Origin: Saprospiraceae bacterium
Lineage (GTDB): Bacteria; Bacteroidota; Bacteroidia; Chitinophagales; Saprospiraceae
Assembly (NCBI GenBank): GCA_013361075.1
Contig: JABWAJ010000024.1
Span: 1 to 21,190 of the forward strand
DNA length: 21,190 nt
Direction: 5' to 3'
Below are positions 14,922 through 21,190 of the stretch, one piece after another. Numbering within the stretch: the stretch's first letter is position 1; every line of letters begins with the position of its first letter. Under the pieces are notes generated by a model that made no database searches, was not told where the DNA came from, and worked only from the letters and a program-made list of their open reading frames with translations. A program made the position numbers and the translations under genes.

Positions 14922-17483
14922 TTAAAAAGCATACCGCACTGTTACCCCATAAGTCCGCGGATCGCCAAGCACCCCGGCATAATGCCCGGCATTTCCGGCC
15001 CCTGGCAGCAATTGTTCAAAATAATCCTGATCCAGCAGGTTACGTGCCCACACGAATAAGGATAGCCCCTCTGCGGCTTTAAAGCCTGCCCGGGCATTCA
15101 GCAACGCGTATCCGTCAACCACTAAATACTTTGAAGGAGAGGGGCTTGAAGAGAAATCAGAACGATAGTAAGTGTCGAATGCGATGAAAAAATCGGAAGG
15201 TTTGCCCCAAAATTGGACGGGTAAGGCAACCTCACCTCCAAAAGAGAAGGCCCATTTGGAAATACCCGGCAAATCGCCGCCTGACACATCCTTGAAAGCG
15301 GCCTGAACGCCATCTACTTGCCTGCCAGTCTCTTCAAGCGGAAGCGGTGCATTGGTAAATGCCACATACTTACCTTCCGTATAAGCGAGTGAGCCGTACA
15401 AAGAGAGGTATTTTTTGATTTTTAAATTGCCATCTAATTCCACCCCGCGCACCCTCACTTTTTCGGCATTGGCAAGGTAGCCGCGGTTTATGCCCAGTTC
15501 AGGGGATTGAACCTGCGTCTGGTAATCTTCAATATCGGTGTTGTATAAAACAAGGTTCAGTGTAGAGCTTTGAGTCGGTGTTGTCTTCACGCCGATTTCC
15601 AGGTGGTTTACCGACTCCGGTTTGATCACTGCCAATTCCAGAATCGGAGCGCCGTTTGCAGCAGGCAAGCCCCCAAGATTGAGGCCGACAGGTTTGAAAC
15701 CGGTAGAATAGGTCACAAAAGTATTCACGCGCTTCGTTGCTTTGAAAGCCAGCGTCAACTGTCCTGAAAAATTCGTATCGTCAATCTTCGCCTGGAAAGC
15801 CTGATTCGTATAAACCGCATTTTTCAATGCAATTAATGCAGGGTCTGTTGTTTCCAAACCGCCGTAGGTCTCCCGCTTGAAGTCTACTTCTTTGTCGTCG
15901 TAGTTGAATCGAAGCCCCGGCAATAGGCTTAACCGATCTGTGATCACCCAGTCAAGCTGGCCAAAAACTGCTCCACTGAAGGTATTGAGATTTTGCGTTG
16001 TTCTTATTCCGTATCCTTCAAAAAGTCCGGGTGTCTGCCACAACGGGCTGGTAGAACTTTGCGAAAAGCGCCATTGGGCACTGCCAGATTCTTCAATGTG
16101 GACTGGGGCTGATTTGAGGTTCTGACCAAAAGTGAAGACGCCAAAAACACCACTTAGCCGGGAAGAAAAAGTGCCTGCCCATCGAATTTCCTGCGACCAC
16201 TGACGGTGTTTCGAGGTGGCCTGCGACAGGGCGAGCGCTTGTAATCCGGTGAAATCCCGGTCGTTGGAAGGATCCCAATTCCAGTAGCGCCATGCTGTAG
16301 TAGAAGTCAGCGTACCCGCCCCGAGGCTAAAATCAGCATTGACCGAAACTCCGCCGAGGTCCTGACCAGAGCGCCACGGGGTATCGTGATCAATGAGTCG
16401 GTCAAACGGGTCGCGGCTTGGCAGCGTATAGTTAAGGTCAGCAATGATTCGTTCAAACTGCCGGTATTCGGCGCGCAGGGTGGGCGCCACACCTGCAATG
16501 ACCTGTGCATAGCCATCGGGGCGCTGGCGGGTAGCATCTGCCGCAACAAGGATATGGATGTTTTCTGAAGGATTGAACAACAACTGCCCCCTGACGCCGA
16601 GGTTGTTGAGGGTATTCACATATTTCTGAGTGGCAACATTGTAAATCAGCCCATCGCGCTGGGTGCCGGAAAAGGACACCCGTCCTGCAATTTTTTTACC
16701 GATAGGCCCGGTAATTGAGCTTTTTGCCTGAATGAATCCATAATTGCCATAGCTGAGTTCAAAATCGGCACCCGGCGTAAAACTTGGCTTGCGCGTCGTC
16801 ACGTTGAAAGCACCGGCGGTAGTGTTTTTGCCAAAGAGCGTTCCCTGCGGCCCACGCAATACTTCTATTTGCTCCACGTCAATAAAATCGAGTGTTGTAG
16901 CAGCAGGGCGTGCAAAATAGACGCCGTCTACATAAAATCCAACGCCGGGGTCAATGCCGTCATTGGTCAACCCGAACGTCGTACCCAATCCCCGGATGCT
17001 AAGTCCGGTATTGCGCGGATTGGACGAATAGAGCTGAACGGAAGGGATCAGCTCCTTCAACCGGTTCACGTTGAAAGCGCCCGTTTCGGCAACAAGCGCG
17101 CCACCGACCACGGTTATGGGAATCGGAACATCCTGTACGGCTTCTTTGCGCCGCCGGGAAGTGACAATGATCTCATCTAAGATCGTGGCATTGGCCAGAA
17201 TCACTTCAAGAGTAGCCTGCGGTTCTTTTTCTAAATAGATCTTTGCGGCTTCATAGCCCACATAACTTACTTCAAGGGTCAGCGGGTATTTCACCTGACC
17301 GCCCAACTCAAACCCGCCCTGCTCATTGGTGAGGGTGAAAATGGCGGTGCCAATGACGTTTATGGTTGCGCCAATGATGTTTTCACCTTGTTGGTCTTTG
17401 ACCAAGCCCGAAATAATGCGCTGTGCATGTATTGCGCCTACCCAGATAAAAATAGATAAAGCAATAAGTATCAATCGCTTCAT
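14922..17483 (-). CDS. TonB-dependent outer-membrane receptor with CarboxypepD_reg-like N-domain
   Basis: An 853-residue outer-membrane uptake receptor. A signal peptide (residues 1-20, MKRLILIALSIFIWVGAIHA) is followed by a carboxypeptidase regulatory-like domain (about 22-100). Then come a TonB-box-like segment (LDEIIVTSRRRKEAV), the plug (about 120-235, with RGLGTTFG and the classic IEVLRGPQGTLFGKNTTAGA) and a 22-strand-type barrel ending in the aromatic terminus VTVRYAF. The barrel resembles the siderophore/vitamin class rather than SusC, and no SusD partner is next to it. The substrate is not identifiable; its position between a poly-Cys leader and methionine-salvage genes makes a sulfur compound a reasonable inference. 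The start at 17483 is fixed by the signal peptide. It is preceded by a 200-base leader region described separately. Confidence 0.93.
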   Translation of the reverse strand: MKRLILIALSIFIWVGAIHAQRIISGLVKDQQGENIIGATINVIGTAIFTLTNEQGGFELGGQVKYPLTLEVSYVGYEAAKIYLEKEPQATLEVILANATILDEIIVTSRRRKEAVQDVPIPITVVGGALVAETGAFNVNRLKELIPSVQLYSSNPRNTGLSIRGLGTTFGLTNDGIDPGVGFYVDGVYFARPAATTLDFIDVEQIEVLRGPQGTLFGKNTTAGAFNVTTRKPSFTPGADFELSYGNYGFIQAKSSITGPIGKKIAGRVSFSGTQRDGLIYNVATQKYVNTLNNLGVRGQLLFNPSENIHILVAADATRQRPDGYAQVIAGVAPTLRAEYRQFERIIADLNYTLPSRDPFDRLIDHDTPWRSGQDLGGVSVNADFSLGAGTLTSTTAWRYWNWDPSNDRDFTGLQALALSQATSKHRQWSQEIRWAGTFSSRLSGVFGVFTFGQNLKSAPVHIEESGSAQWRFSQSSTSPLWQTPGLFEGYGIRTTQNLNTFSGAVFGQLDWVITDRLSLLPGLRFNYDDKEVDFKRETYGGLETTDPALIALKNAVYTNQAFQAKIDDTNFSGQLTLAFKATKRVNTFVTYSTGFKPVGLNLGGLPAANGAPILELAVIKPESVNHLEIGVKTTPTQSSTLNLVLYNTDIEDYQTQVQSPELGINRGYLANAEKVRVRGVELDGNLKIKKYLSLYGSLAYTEGKYVAFTNAPLPLEETGRQVDGVQAAFKDVSGGDLPGISKWAFSFGGEVALPVQFWGKPSDFFIAFDTYYRSDFSSSPSPSKYLVVDGYALLNARAGFKAAEGLSLFVWARNLLDQDYFEQLLPGAGNAGHYAGVLGDPRTYGVTVRYAF

Positions 17484-17519
17484 GATTGAAAATTTTGAAA
17501 ATTGTAAAAGATATTGAGG

Positions 17520-17570
17520 AAAAATAAGTGCGCTCTGATATGCAGGGGTATGAGATACCCGATTAGCGCA
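17520..17570 (-). terminator. Attenuator-like terminator between poly-Cys leader ORF and receptor gene
   Basis: On the minus strand an outer stem TGCGCT (17570-17565) / AGCGCA (17534-17529) encloses an inner hairpin GGGTAT-CTC-ATACCC (17560-17546). It is followed at once by CTTATTTTTCC (17528-17518). This gives stem plus T-run 36 bases upstream of the receptor ATG and 9 bases after the leader stop codon, the place expected for a transcription attenuator. The 6-bp outer stem is short, so strength is uncertain. Confidence 0.5.
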
Positions 17571-17579
17571 AAGCAATTG

Positions 17580-17687
17580 TTAGCAACAACAGCAACAACA
17601 ACAGGAGGAGGAAACAGAATAGAGGGAATGGCTGACAGAAGGTGCGTTCTTTAGCACAGGAGGCCTGAAATACAAGTGCTTTTTCAT
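17580..17687 (-). CDS. Poly-cysteine leader peptide (35 aa, seven C-terminal Cys)
   Basis: A short ORF from an ATG at 17687 encodes 35 residues starting MKKHLYFRPPVLKN and ending SVSSS followed by seven consecutive Cys (TGT/TGC mix, codons at 17603-17583), then TAA. The last two Cys codons and the stop can form a small stem, TTGTT-GCT-AACAA (17589-17577). A terminator-like structure follows 9 bases later, then the TonB receptor and mtnBDC. Leader peptides rich in the regulating amino acid are a classic attenuation device, and polycysteine upstream ORFs controlling sulfur genes are known in actinobacteria. That this one senses Cys-tRNA is inference. A longer frame to 17771 uses TTG and runs through the promoter-like region, so I reject it. 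No membrane segment or signal peptide. Confidence 0.65.
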   Translation of the reverse strand: MKKHLYFRPPVLKNAPSVSHSLYSVSSSCCCCCCC

Positions 17688-17707
17688 AAGAAATTGGTTT
17701 ACTTCAA

Positions 17708-17736
17708 CAAAATATATAAAAAAAGCTCGTATCAAA
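17708..17736 (-). promoter_or_regulatory. Possible promoter of the leader-receptor operon
   Basis: On the minus strand TTTG (17736-17733) and TATATTTTG (17716-17708) are 16 bases apart, near but not equal to the TTTG / TAnnTTTG pattern of this phylum. It would start transcription about 15 bases before the leader ATG at 17687. Weak match in AT-rich sequence. Confidence 0.3.
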
Positions 17737-17794
17737 TTTGAGCATGCTGCTGCGCACGCAATCGCAGGCAACAGATCAGTGGCGGCATCTGGTT

Positions 17795-17820
17795 AGGTAT
17801 TGCAAAGATACCTGTTTTTT
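17795..17820 (+). terminator. Terminator-like hairpin in the gap before the leader ORF
   Basis: AGGTAT (17795-17800) and ATACCT (17808-17813) form a 6-bp stem followed on the plus strand by GTTTTTTG. There is no plus-strand gene for it to end, so it may stop antisense transcription or be fortuitous. Confidence 0.35.
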
Positions 17821-17836
17821 GTTTAAAATCATACAT

Positions 17837-17857
17837 ATTCTACCAAAAAAGTAGAAT
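17837..17857. other. Small hairpin downstream of the outer-membrane barrel gene
   Basis: ATTCTAC (17837-17843) and GTAGAAT (17851-17857) form a perfect 7-bp stem 47 bases after the barrel gene's stop. Without a T-run on the minus strand it is only a candidate 3' end. The rest of 17688-17903 is AT-rich and shows no gene. Confidence 0.35.
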
Positions 17858-17903
17858 TTTAAAAAATCACTGTATTTCAATTATTTATACACAAGAACTT
17901 TGA

Positions 17904-19256
17904 TTACTTTTTCACCTTTTTGTAATGCAGTATTTCCGGATTGAATGAAACCATCAAATAACTCCAGACCGGCGTTTCACCGGCGTTTTCAATTTTTCCA
18001 AGCAGTTCCATGCCTTTTTCGGCAATCAGATAGGAAAACCCGAAGTTGATATTCACGTTTTTCAACGGTCTGTAATTCAAACTTAAATCGTTTTCGAAAC
18101 CCAGGTAAGTTGCGGCTTTTTCATTATTCTCGTCCCTGAGTGGATATTGTGTATAAAACAAGTGGCTGTCGGCTCGAAGACTCAGCTTTTTGCCAGCTTT
18201 GAACAGAACAAAAAGGTAAGGATTAATTAGACCACTACTGTTAACATCGGCGGGGAATCGGGCAAAAAAATTCATATTCCCCATAAATTTCCAGGCTACC
18301 CCATAAAGTATGCCAAATGAGCGCGAGACACGGTCATCCGGCGCTGCTTCCCCGCTCATGATTTCTGCACCAAGCCGGAAAGTTGTTTTATCGAACGTTG
18401 CACTGATTTCGGGTTGAATATAAAAAGCGTTTATTTTTTTTAAATCAGAATTTTCTCCATATTGATAATAAGCATTTAACGTCCAGTAAAAATTACTGTC
18501 CCTGTACTCCAGCCTCGCACCGTTGTTTATGCTAAACCAGGATTTTCCGGGATAATTTTTATTGTTAAAAATATCAGTAAAATTAATTGTGGTCAGGGTG
18601 TAGTGTTCATTTATCTTATATTTTAAATGGTGTACGAGCAGCAACTGATAGCGATGCGAAGCCACCGGAGAATAAGCAGCTTCGTATTGTTTGGGATATT
18701 TCCGGGTCGCTGCAATGGTAAAATCTGTCGCTAATTTTTTCCTGTCGTAAAACAACCGGATGCCCTCATGCGATCGGCTCTGCTGTGCCCACGGAGCATC
18801 AGAAAACATTCTGCCGTTATCCAATAACAGCCCTTGTCTGCCAATTTTCACCCACAAATTCCGGGCAATTGCTGTTTGCAGATACAATTCATAAGCATTG
18901 ATGCTGCCGATGGAGGATATTTTCCCCGACTTTCCCCACAAGTGTATTTCCTGCAACGAGGCATGGAGTTTCAGGGCTTTTCGCTGGTAAGTCAGGCCGA
19001 GGCGGTTCCGTTGGCTCACAAAAAAATCGGGAGCAAAACCATCCGTCGGCAACTGGATATAATCTTTTCGGTATTCCGCCCTTGGTCTTATTTCAAAATC
19101 TGCATGAAAGGACTCAATTACTGAATCCTGGCTTTGTGAAAATACAGAATTACCGGTAACCATACTCAGCAATACAAACAGGAATAATGTTTGCAACAAA
19201 TATAGATTACGGCAAAATTTTAAAACCATACCTGAGAAAAAGCCAGCGTTATCCAT
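17904..19256 (-). CDS. Alginate-export-type outer-membrane beta-barrel protein
   Basis: A 450-residue outer-membrane protein. A signal peptide (hydrophobic core about 19-35, cleavage near VFSQ, 38-41) precedes a barrel of alternating hydrophobic strands. Family-like motifs are FHADFEIRPRAEYRKD at 49-64, the RNRLGLTYQ strand, and RQGLLLDNGRMFSDAPWAQQ (139-158). The last resembles the alginate_exp porin family's GRQ...DGR...NW region. In Bacteroidota such proteins are annotated as alginate export or generic porins, and the substrate is unknown here. Its ATG is only 4 bases after the YeiH stop codon, indicating translational coupling and a joint role in moving a solute across both membranes. An internal ATG nine codons in would give a more usual signal peptide length. 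Confidence 0.8.
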   Translation of the reverse strand: MDNAGFFSGMVLKFCRNLYLLQTLFLFVLLSMVTGNSVFSQSQDSVIESFHADFEIRPRAEYRKDYIQLPTDGFAPDFFVSQRNRLGLTYQRKALKLHASLQEIHLWGKSGKISSIGSINAYELYLQTAIARNLWVKIGRQGLLLDNGRMFSDAPWAQQSRSHEGIRLFYDRKKLATDFTIAATRKYPKQYEAAYSPVASHRYQLLLVHHLKYKINEHYTLTTINFTDIFNNKNYPGKSWFSINNGARLEYRDSNFYWTLNAYYQYGENSDLKKINAFYIQPEISATFDKTTFRLGAEIMSGEAAPDDRVSRSFGILYGVAWKFMGNMNFFARFPADVNSSGLINPYLFVLFKAGKKLSLRADSHLFYTQYPLRDENNEKAATYLGFENDLSLNYRPLKNVNINFGFSYLIAEKGMELLGKIENAGETPVWSYLMVSFNPEILHYKKVKK

Positions 19257-19260
19257 TGCC

Positions 19261-20619
19261 TTATTTTATATCGGGTATAGCCAGCACAACCCCGCCAAAC
19301 AGCAAATAAGACCAAAGCAAGGTCCAAAAGATGTTAAACAATTGCGCACCGGTAAAAACCAGCGCCGGGCGCCCACCCTGCGTTTTCAGTAAGTCGGAAA
19401 AACGTGCTTCCAACCCGATCGCCACAAAAGCCAATGCAAACCAAAGTGTTCGAAGGCTGTTCAAAAACCCGGAAGTTTGCTTGACCGTTTCTGTCGGGAT
19501 CAAAAAAGAAAAGATCAGGGAAACGACAATAAAACCCAGCACAAACTTGGGAAACCGTTCCCAGATCAGTTTCAGGTTTGGTTTTTCCGAACCAGTCCCT
19601 GCTTCCGGTTTTTTGCGGAATATCCACCAGGTGGCGATGAAAAACGCAGCAAATCCGAGGAGTACATTTTGAGAAAGCTTCACAATTGCCCCCACCTTGG
19701 AAGCTGCCGGTCCTACCTGTTCTGTCGCTGCAACAACGGTAGCCGTCGTATCCAACGTACCGCCCAGCCATGCCCCGCCTACAATTTCGGGAATGCCAAA
19801 TGCCTGAATGGCCCAGGGTTGAAGCACCATCATCGGAATTGCCAGCAGCAGCACCAGGGTGGTGACATAAGACAATTTCTTTTTATCCCCCTGTATGGCA
19901 CCACTGGCCACAATGGCTGCCGATACCCCGCATATGGAAACTGCCGAGGCAAGGATAACCCCAAACTCGTCGTCCACTTTCAGGCGCCGTGAGAGCCACA
20001 AAGAAAAAAACCAGACCACGCTGACCACCGCAAGGGCTTGTAAAATGCCCGGAAAACCTGCCTGAACGATGTTGGGAAACAAAATGCTTGTGCCGAGAAT
20101 AATCAAACCGGTTTTGATAAAAAACTCTGACCGCGCAGCCGCCTTTAGCCATTCCGGAAGTTGAAACAGGTTGTTGAGCAACAAACCGGAAAGCAGGGCA
20201 AATACCACATATTCAAGACCGTACGCTTCTACCCCGCTATTGCCTGCAACGACAAGCGATAAAACCGCCAGCAAAAAAACAATAGAGAACCCGGCAAGGT
20301 ATTTCCATAGGTTGCCGCCCGATAGTTTCACCGCTATGGCCGACAGTACCGCAAACACCATCCCGGAAGCGGCAACTATGACAAGATTATCCAGTTTGAG
20401 CACTTTGGCAAACAACTCCCCGGCATGCGTCCAGGCATAAACCGGCGAGACCGGCTTGCCTCCGTGAAACACCCCAACCCACAACAAAACACCCGCAATC
20501 AGGATGCCGCCAATGAGGTTGGCCCATGCATCTTCCGTTAATCGTGCCCAAAACCCGGATGGAATGCTGTTTTCAGGAACGCCAACAGCGGGTGTTCCGG
20601 TATTTTTTCCCTTCGCCAT
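19261..20619 (-). CDS. YeiH-family putative sulfate exporter
   Basis: A 452-residue inner-membrane protein of the YeiH (Cons_hypoth698) family, often named putative sulfate exporter. About ten hydrophobic helices are visible, for example IGGILIAGVLLWVGVF near 37-52, LAGFSIVFLLAVLSLVVAG near 108-126, and a C-terminal pair ending IFWTLLWSYLLFGGVVLAI. Family signatures are FFIKTGLIILGTSILFP, SAVSICGVSAAIVASGAI and GGAWLGGTLDTTATVVAA. In the last one, Asp-Thr-Thr replaces the His seen in E. coli YeiH-type GxxxHxxxxVVAA motifs. The start at 20619 (MAKGKNTGTP) avoids 12 hydrophobic codons upstream. It forms a pair with the porin (4-bp gap) and follows the rrf2 remnant by 60 bp. Transport of sulfate or a related sulfur compound is a family-level label with weak experimental support. 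Confidence 0.88.
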   Translation of the reverse strand: MAKGKNTGTPAVGVPENSIPSGFWARLTEDAWANLIGGILIAGVLLWVGVFHGGKPVSPVYAWTHAGELFAKVLKLDNLVIVAASGMVFAVLSAIAVKLSGGNLWKYLAGFSIVFLLAVLSLVVAGNSGVEAYGLEYVVFALLSGLLLNNLFQLPEWLKAAARSEFFIKTGLIILGTSILFPNIVQAGFPGILQALAVVSVVWFFSLWLSRRLKVDDEFGVILASAVSICGVSAAIVASGAIQGDKKKLSYVTTLVLLLAIPMMVLQPWAIQAFGIPEIVGGAWLGGTLDTTATVVAATEQVGPAASKVGAIVKLSQNVLLGFAAFFIATWWIFRKKPEAGTGSEKPNLKLIWERFPKFVLGFIVVSLIFSFLIPTETVKQTSGFLNSLRTLWFALAFVAIGLEARFSDLLKTQGGRPALVFTGAQLFNIFWTLLWSYLLFGGVVLAIPDIK

Positions 20620-20679
20620 ACCTATTGTTGTTGAAAAAATAAAAATATACCACAAGAAAGGCCCACAATCCTTGCTGAA

Positions 20680-21021
20680 TTAGATCAAATCACCAATGGT
20701 TCTTCGCTCCAAAACATCCAGCATTTGTTCTCTGACTTCCAAAAGCGCGCTTCGTATTTTACAGGTTGCTTCATCGGGGCAATCTTCGCAGCGTTCGTAA
20801 AAATTTTTTGATACACAAGGAATCAGGGCAATGGGGCCATCTATGAGGCGGTAAACTTCGGCAAGTGACACTTCATCCGGCTTTTTCATCAAATAATACC
20901 CGCCGGTATTGCCCTGCTTACTGTTCAGGATATGCCCCTTTTTTAATTCCAAAAGAATTTGTTCTAAAAACAAAACGCCACCTAACAAAGCGTGCACCTG
21001 ACGTGTGGGATTCAGGCGCAT
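20680..21021 (-). pseudogene. 5'-truncated Rrf2-family regulator
   Basis: The frame encodes 113 residues. From Phe18 it matches the middle and end of Rrf2 proteins: FLEQILLELKKGHILNSKQG with a GNTGGYYL wing (38-44), SLAEVYRLIDG (52-62), and the Cys cluster CVSKNFYERCEDCPDEATC (Cys69, 78, 81, 87), which in IscR/NsrR relatives holds an Fe-S cluster. The normal first 40-45 residues, including the first half of the winged helix-turn-helix, are missing. The homology stops at about 20970, nine bases before an attC-like site, and residues 1-17 are translated from that site. DNA binding is therefore probably lost. Rrf2 proteins commonly control sulfur, Fe-S or stress genes, so it likely once regulated the yeiH-porin pair 60 bp downstream. 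Confidence 0.8.
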
Positions 21022-21109
21022 TTACAGGGCTTATCCAAGCCTTAGCATTATCCAAATCTCAAAGCGTTATCTACGCCCTCCCACACGCAGGTAACGCAAA
21101 CCGTTCGGC
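20980..21109 (+). other. Integron attC-like recombination site
   Basis: A 130-base imperfect palindrome. The left R''-type box ACCTAAC (20980-20986, fits RYYYAAC) is followed by the arm GCGTGCACCTGACGTGTGGG (20991-21010). The right arm TCCCACACGCAGGTAACGC (21079-21097) is complementary except for extra bases in the left arm, which resemble the extrahelical bases of folded attC. A right box GTTCGGC (21103-21109) near GTTRRRY follows five bases later. Length and arm layout fit attC (about 57-141 bases). The fourth base of the right box is off consensus. An ORF starts 31 bases downstream in the same direction, as in gene cassettes. No integrase gene is in the window. Confidence 0.65.
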
Positions 21110-21140
21110 GGCTGTCCTGCAAAACATAAAAGAGTAAACA

Positions 21141-21190
21141 ATGCCTACATACTTATTGACATGGAATCCTGAAAAATGGCAATGGAATCA
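21141..21190 (+). CDS. Start of a likely integron cassette gene, YLLTWNP-type N-terminus (3' partial)
   Basis: Only the first 16 codons are present, reading MPTYLLTWNPEKWQWN. The YLLTWNP...W.W opening is one I associate with HNH endonucleases and PUA/EVE-like nucleic-acid-binding proteins; the rest is outside the window, so the family is not certain. It begins 31 bases after the attC-like site in the same direction. A weak AAAGAG lies upstream. If confirmed, it would be a restriction- or modification-related cassette gene. Confidence 0.55.
   Translation, partial: MPTYLLTWNPEKWQWN

Noticed and set aside
17688..17771. Longer form of the poly-Cys leader from a TTG at 17771
   Set aside because: It would read through the AT-rich promoter-like region; the ATG at 17687 begins a typical MKK start.
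17484..17903. SAM or cobalamin riboswitch upstream of the receptor/mtn genes
   Set aside because: I looked for a conserved multi-stem core and found only short hairpins and the poly-Cys ORF; no motif of either riboswitch class is evident by eye.
20980..21109. Transcription terminator for the rrf2 or cassette gene
   Set aside because: The arms are about 70 bases apart with no T-run, and the extra bases sit in one arm only, which fits attC better.

Overview
The window looks like a chromosomal segment of a Bacteroidota bacterium, probably of the Saprospiria/Lewinella/Haliscomenobacter type (this placement is inference). The evidence is a type B (CHU_C, gliding-motility-associated) and a type A (Por_Secre_tail) type IX secretion C-terminal signal on two large exported proteins, a SprB-type repeat, a TonB receptor with a carboxypeptidase-like N-terminal domain, A-rich translation starts, and at least one TTG-N21-TAnnTTTG promoter of the Bacteroidota type.

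Layout. 1-3676 (+): the 3' part of a very large surface adhesin-like protein made of exact 70-residue Ig/PKD-like repeats, closed by a good intrinsic terminator. 3740-5390: a repeat-rich island with REP palindromes, a REP-associated tyrosine transposase (RAYT) gene framed by inverted REPs, a second REP variant and a large AT-rich inverted repeat. 5394-8468 (-): a T9SS-exported discoidin-domain protein and a Crp/Fnr-like regulator. 8630-10306 (+): the ABC-F protein EttA. 10390-17687 (-): a co-oriented run, in transcription order a poly-cysteine leader peptide, a TonB-dependent receptor, mtnB, mtnD, mtnC (methionine salvage), an exported DsbA/FrnE-like oxidoreductase and an AAA-like ATPase fused to a PD-(D/E)XK nuclease. 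17904-21021 (-): an alginate-export-type outer-membrane barrel, a YeiH-family putative sulfate exporter, and a 5'-truncated Rrf2 regulator. 20980-21190: an integron attC-like site followed by the first codons of a likely cassette gene.

How it fits together. The right half has a sulfur theme: a YeiH-type transporter with an Rrf2 (Cys-cluster) regulator remnant, then a leader ORF ending in seven consecutive Cys codons, followed by a terminator-like stem and a receptor plus methionine-salvage cluster. My main hypothesis is that the poly-Cys leader is a cysteine-responsive attenuator for a sulfur uptake and salvage operon. The second notable object is the attC-like site at the right edge, which coincides with the point where the rrf2 gene loses its N-terminal half. 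Starts are stated where I moved them and why; no alignments or folding programs were run.
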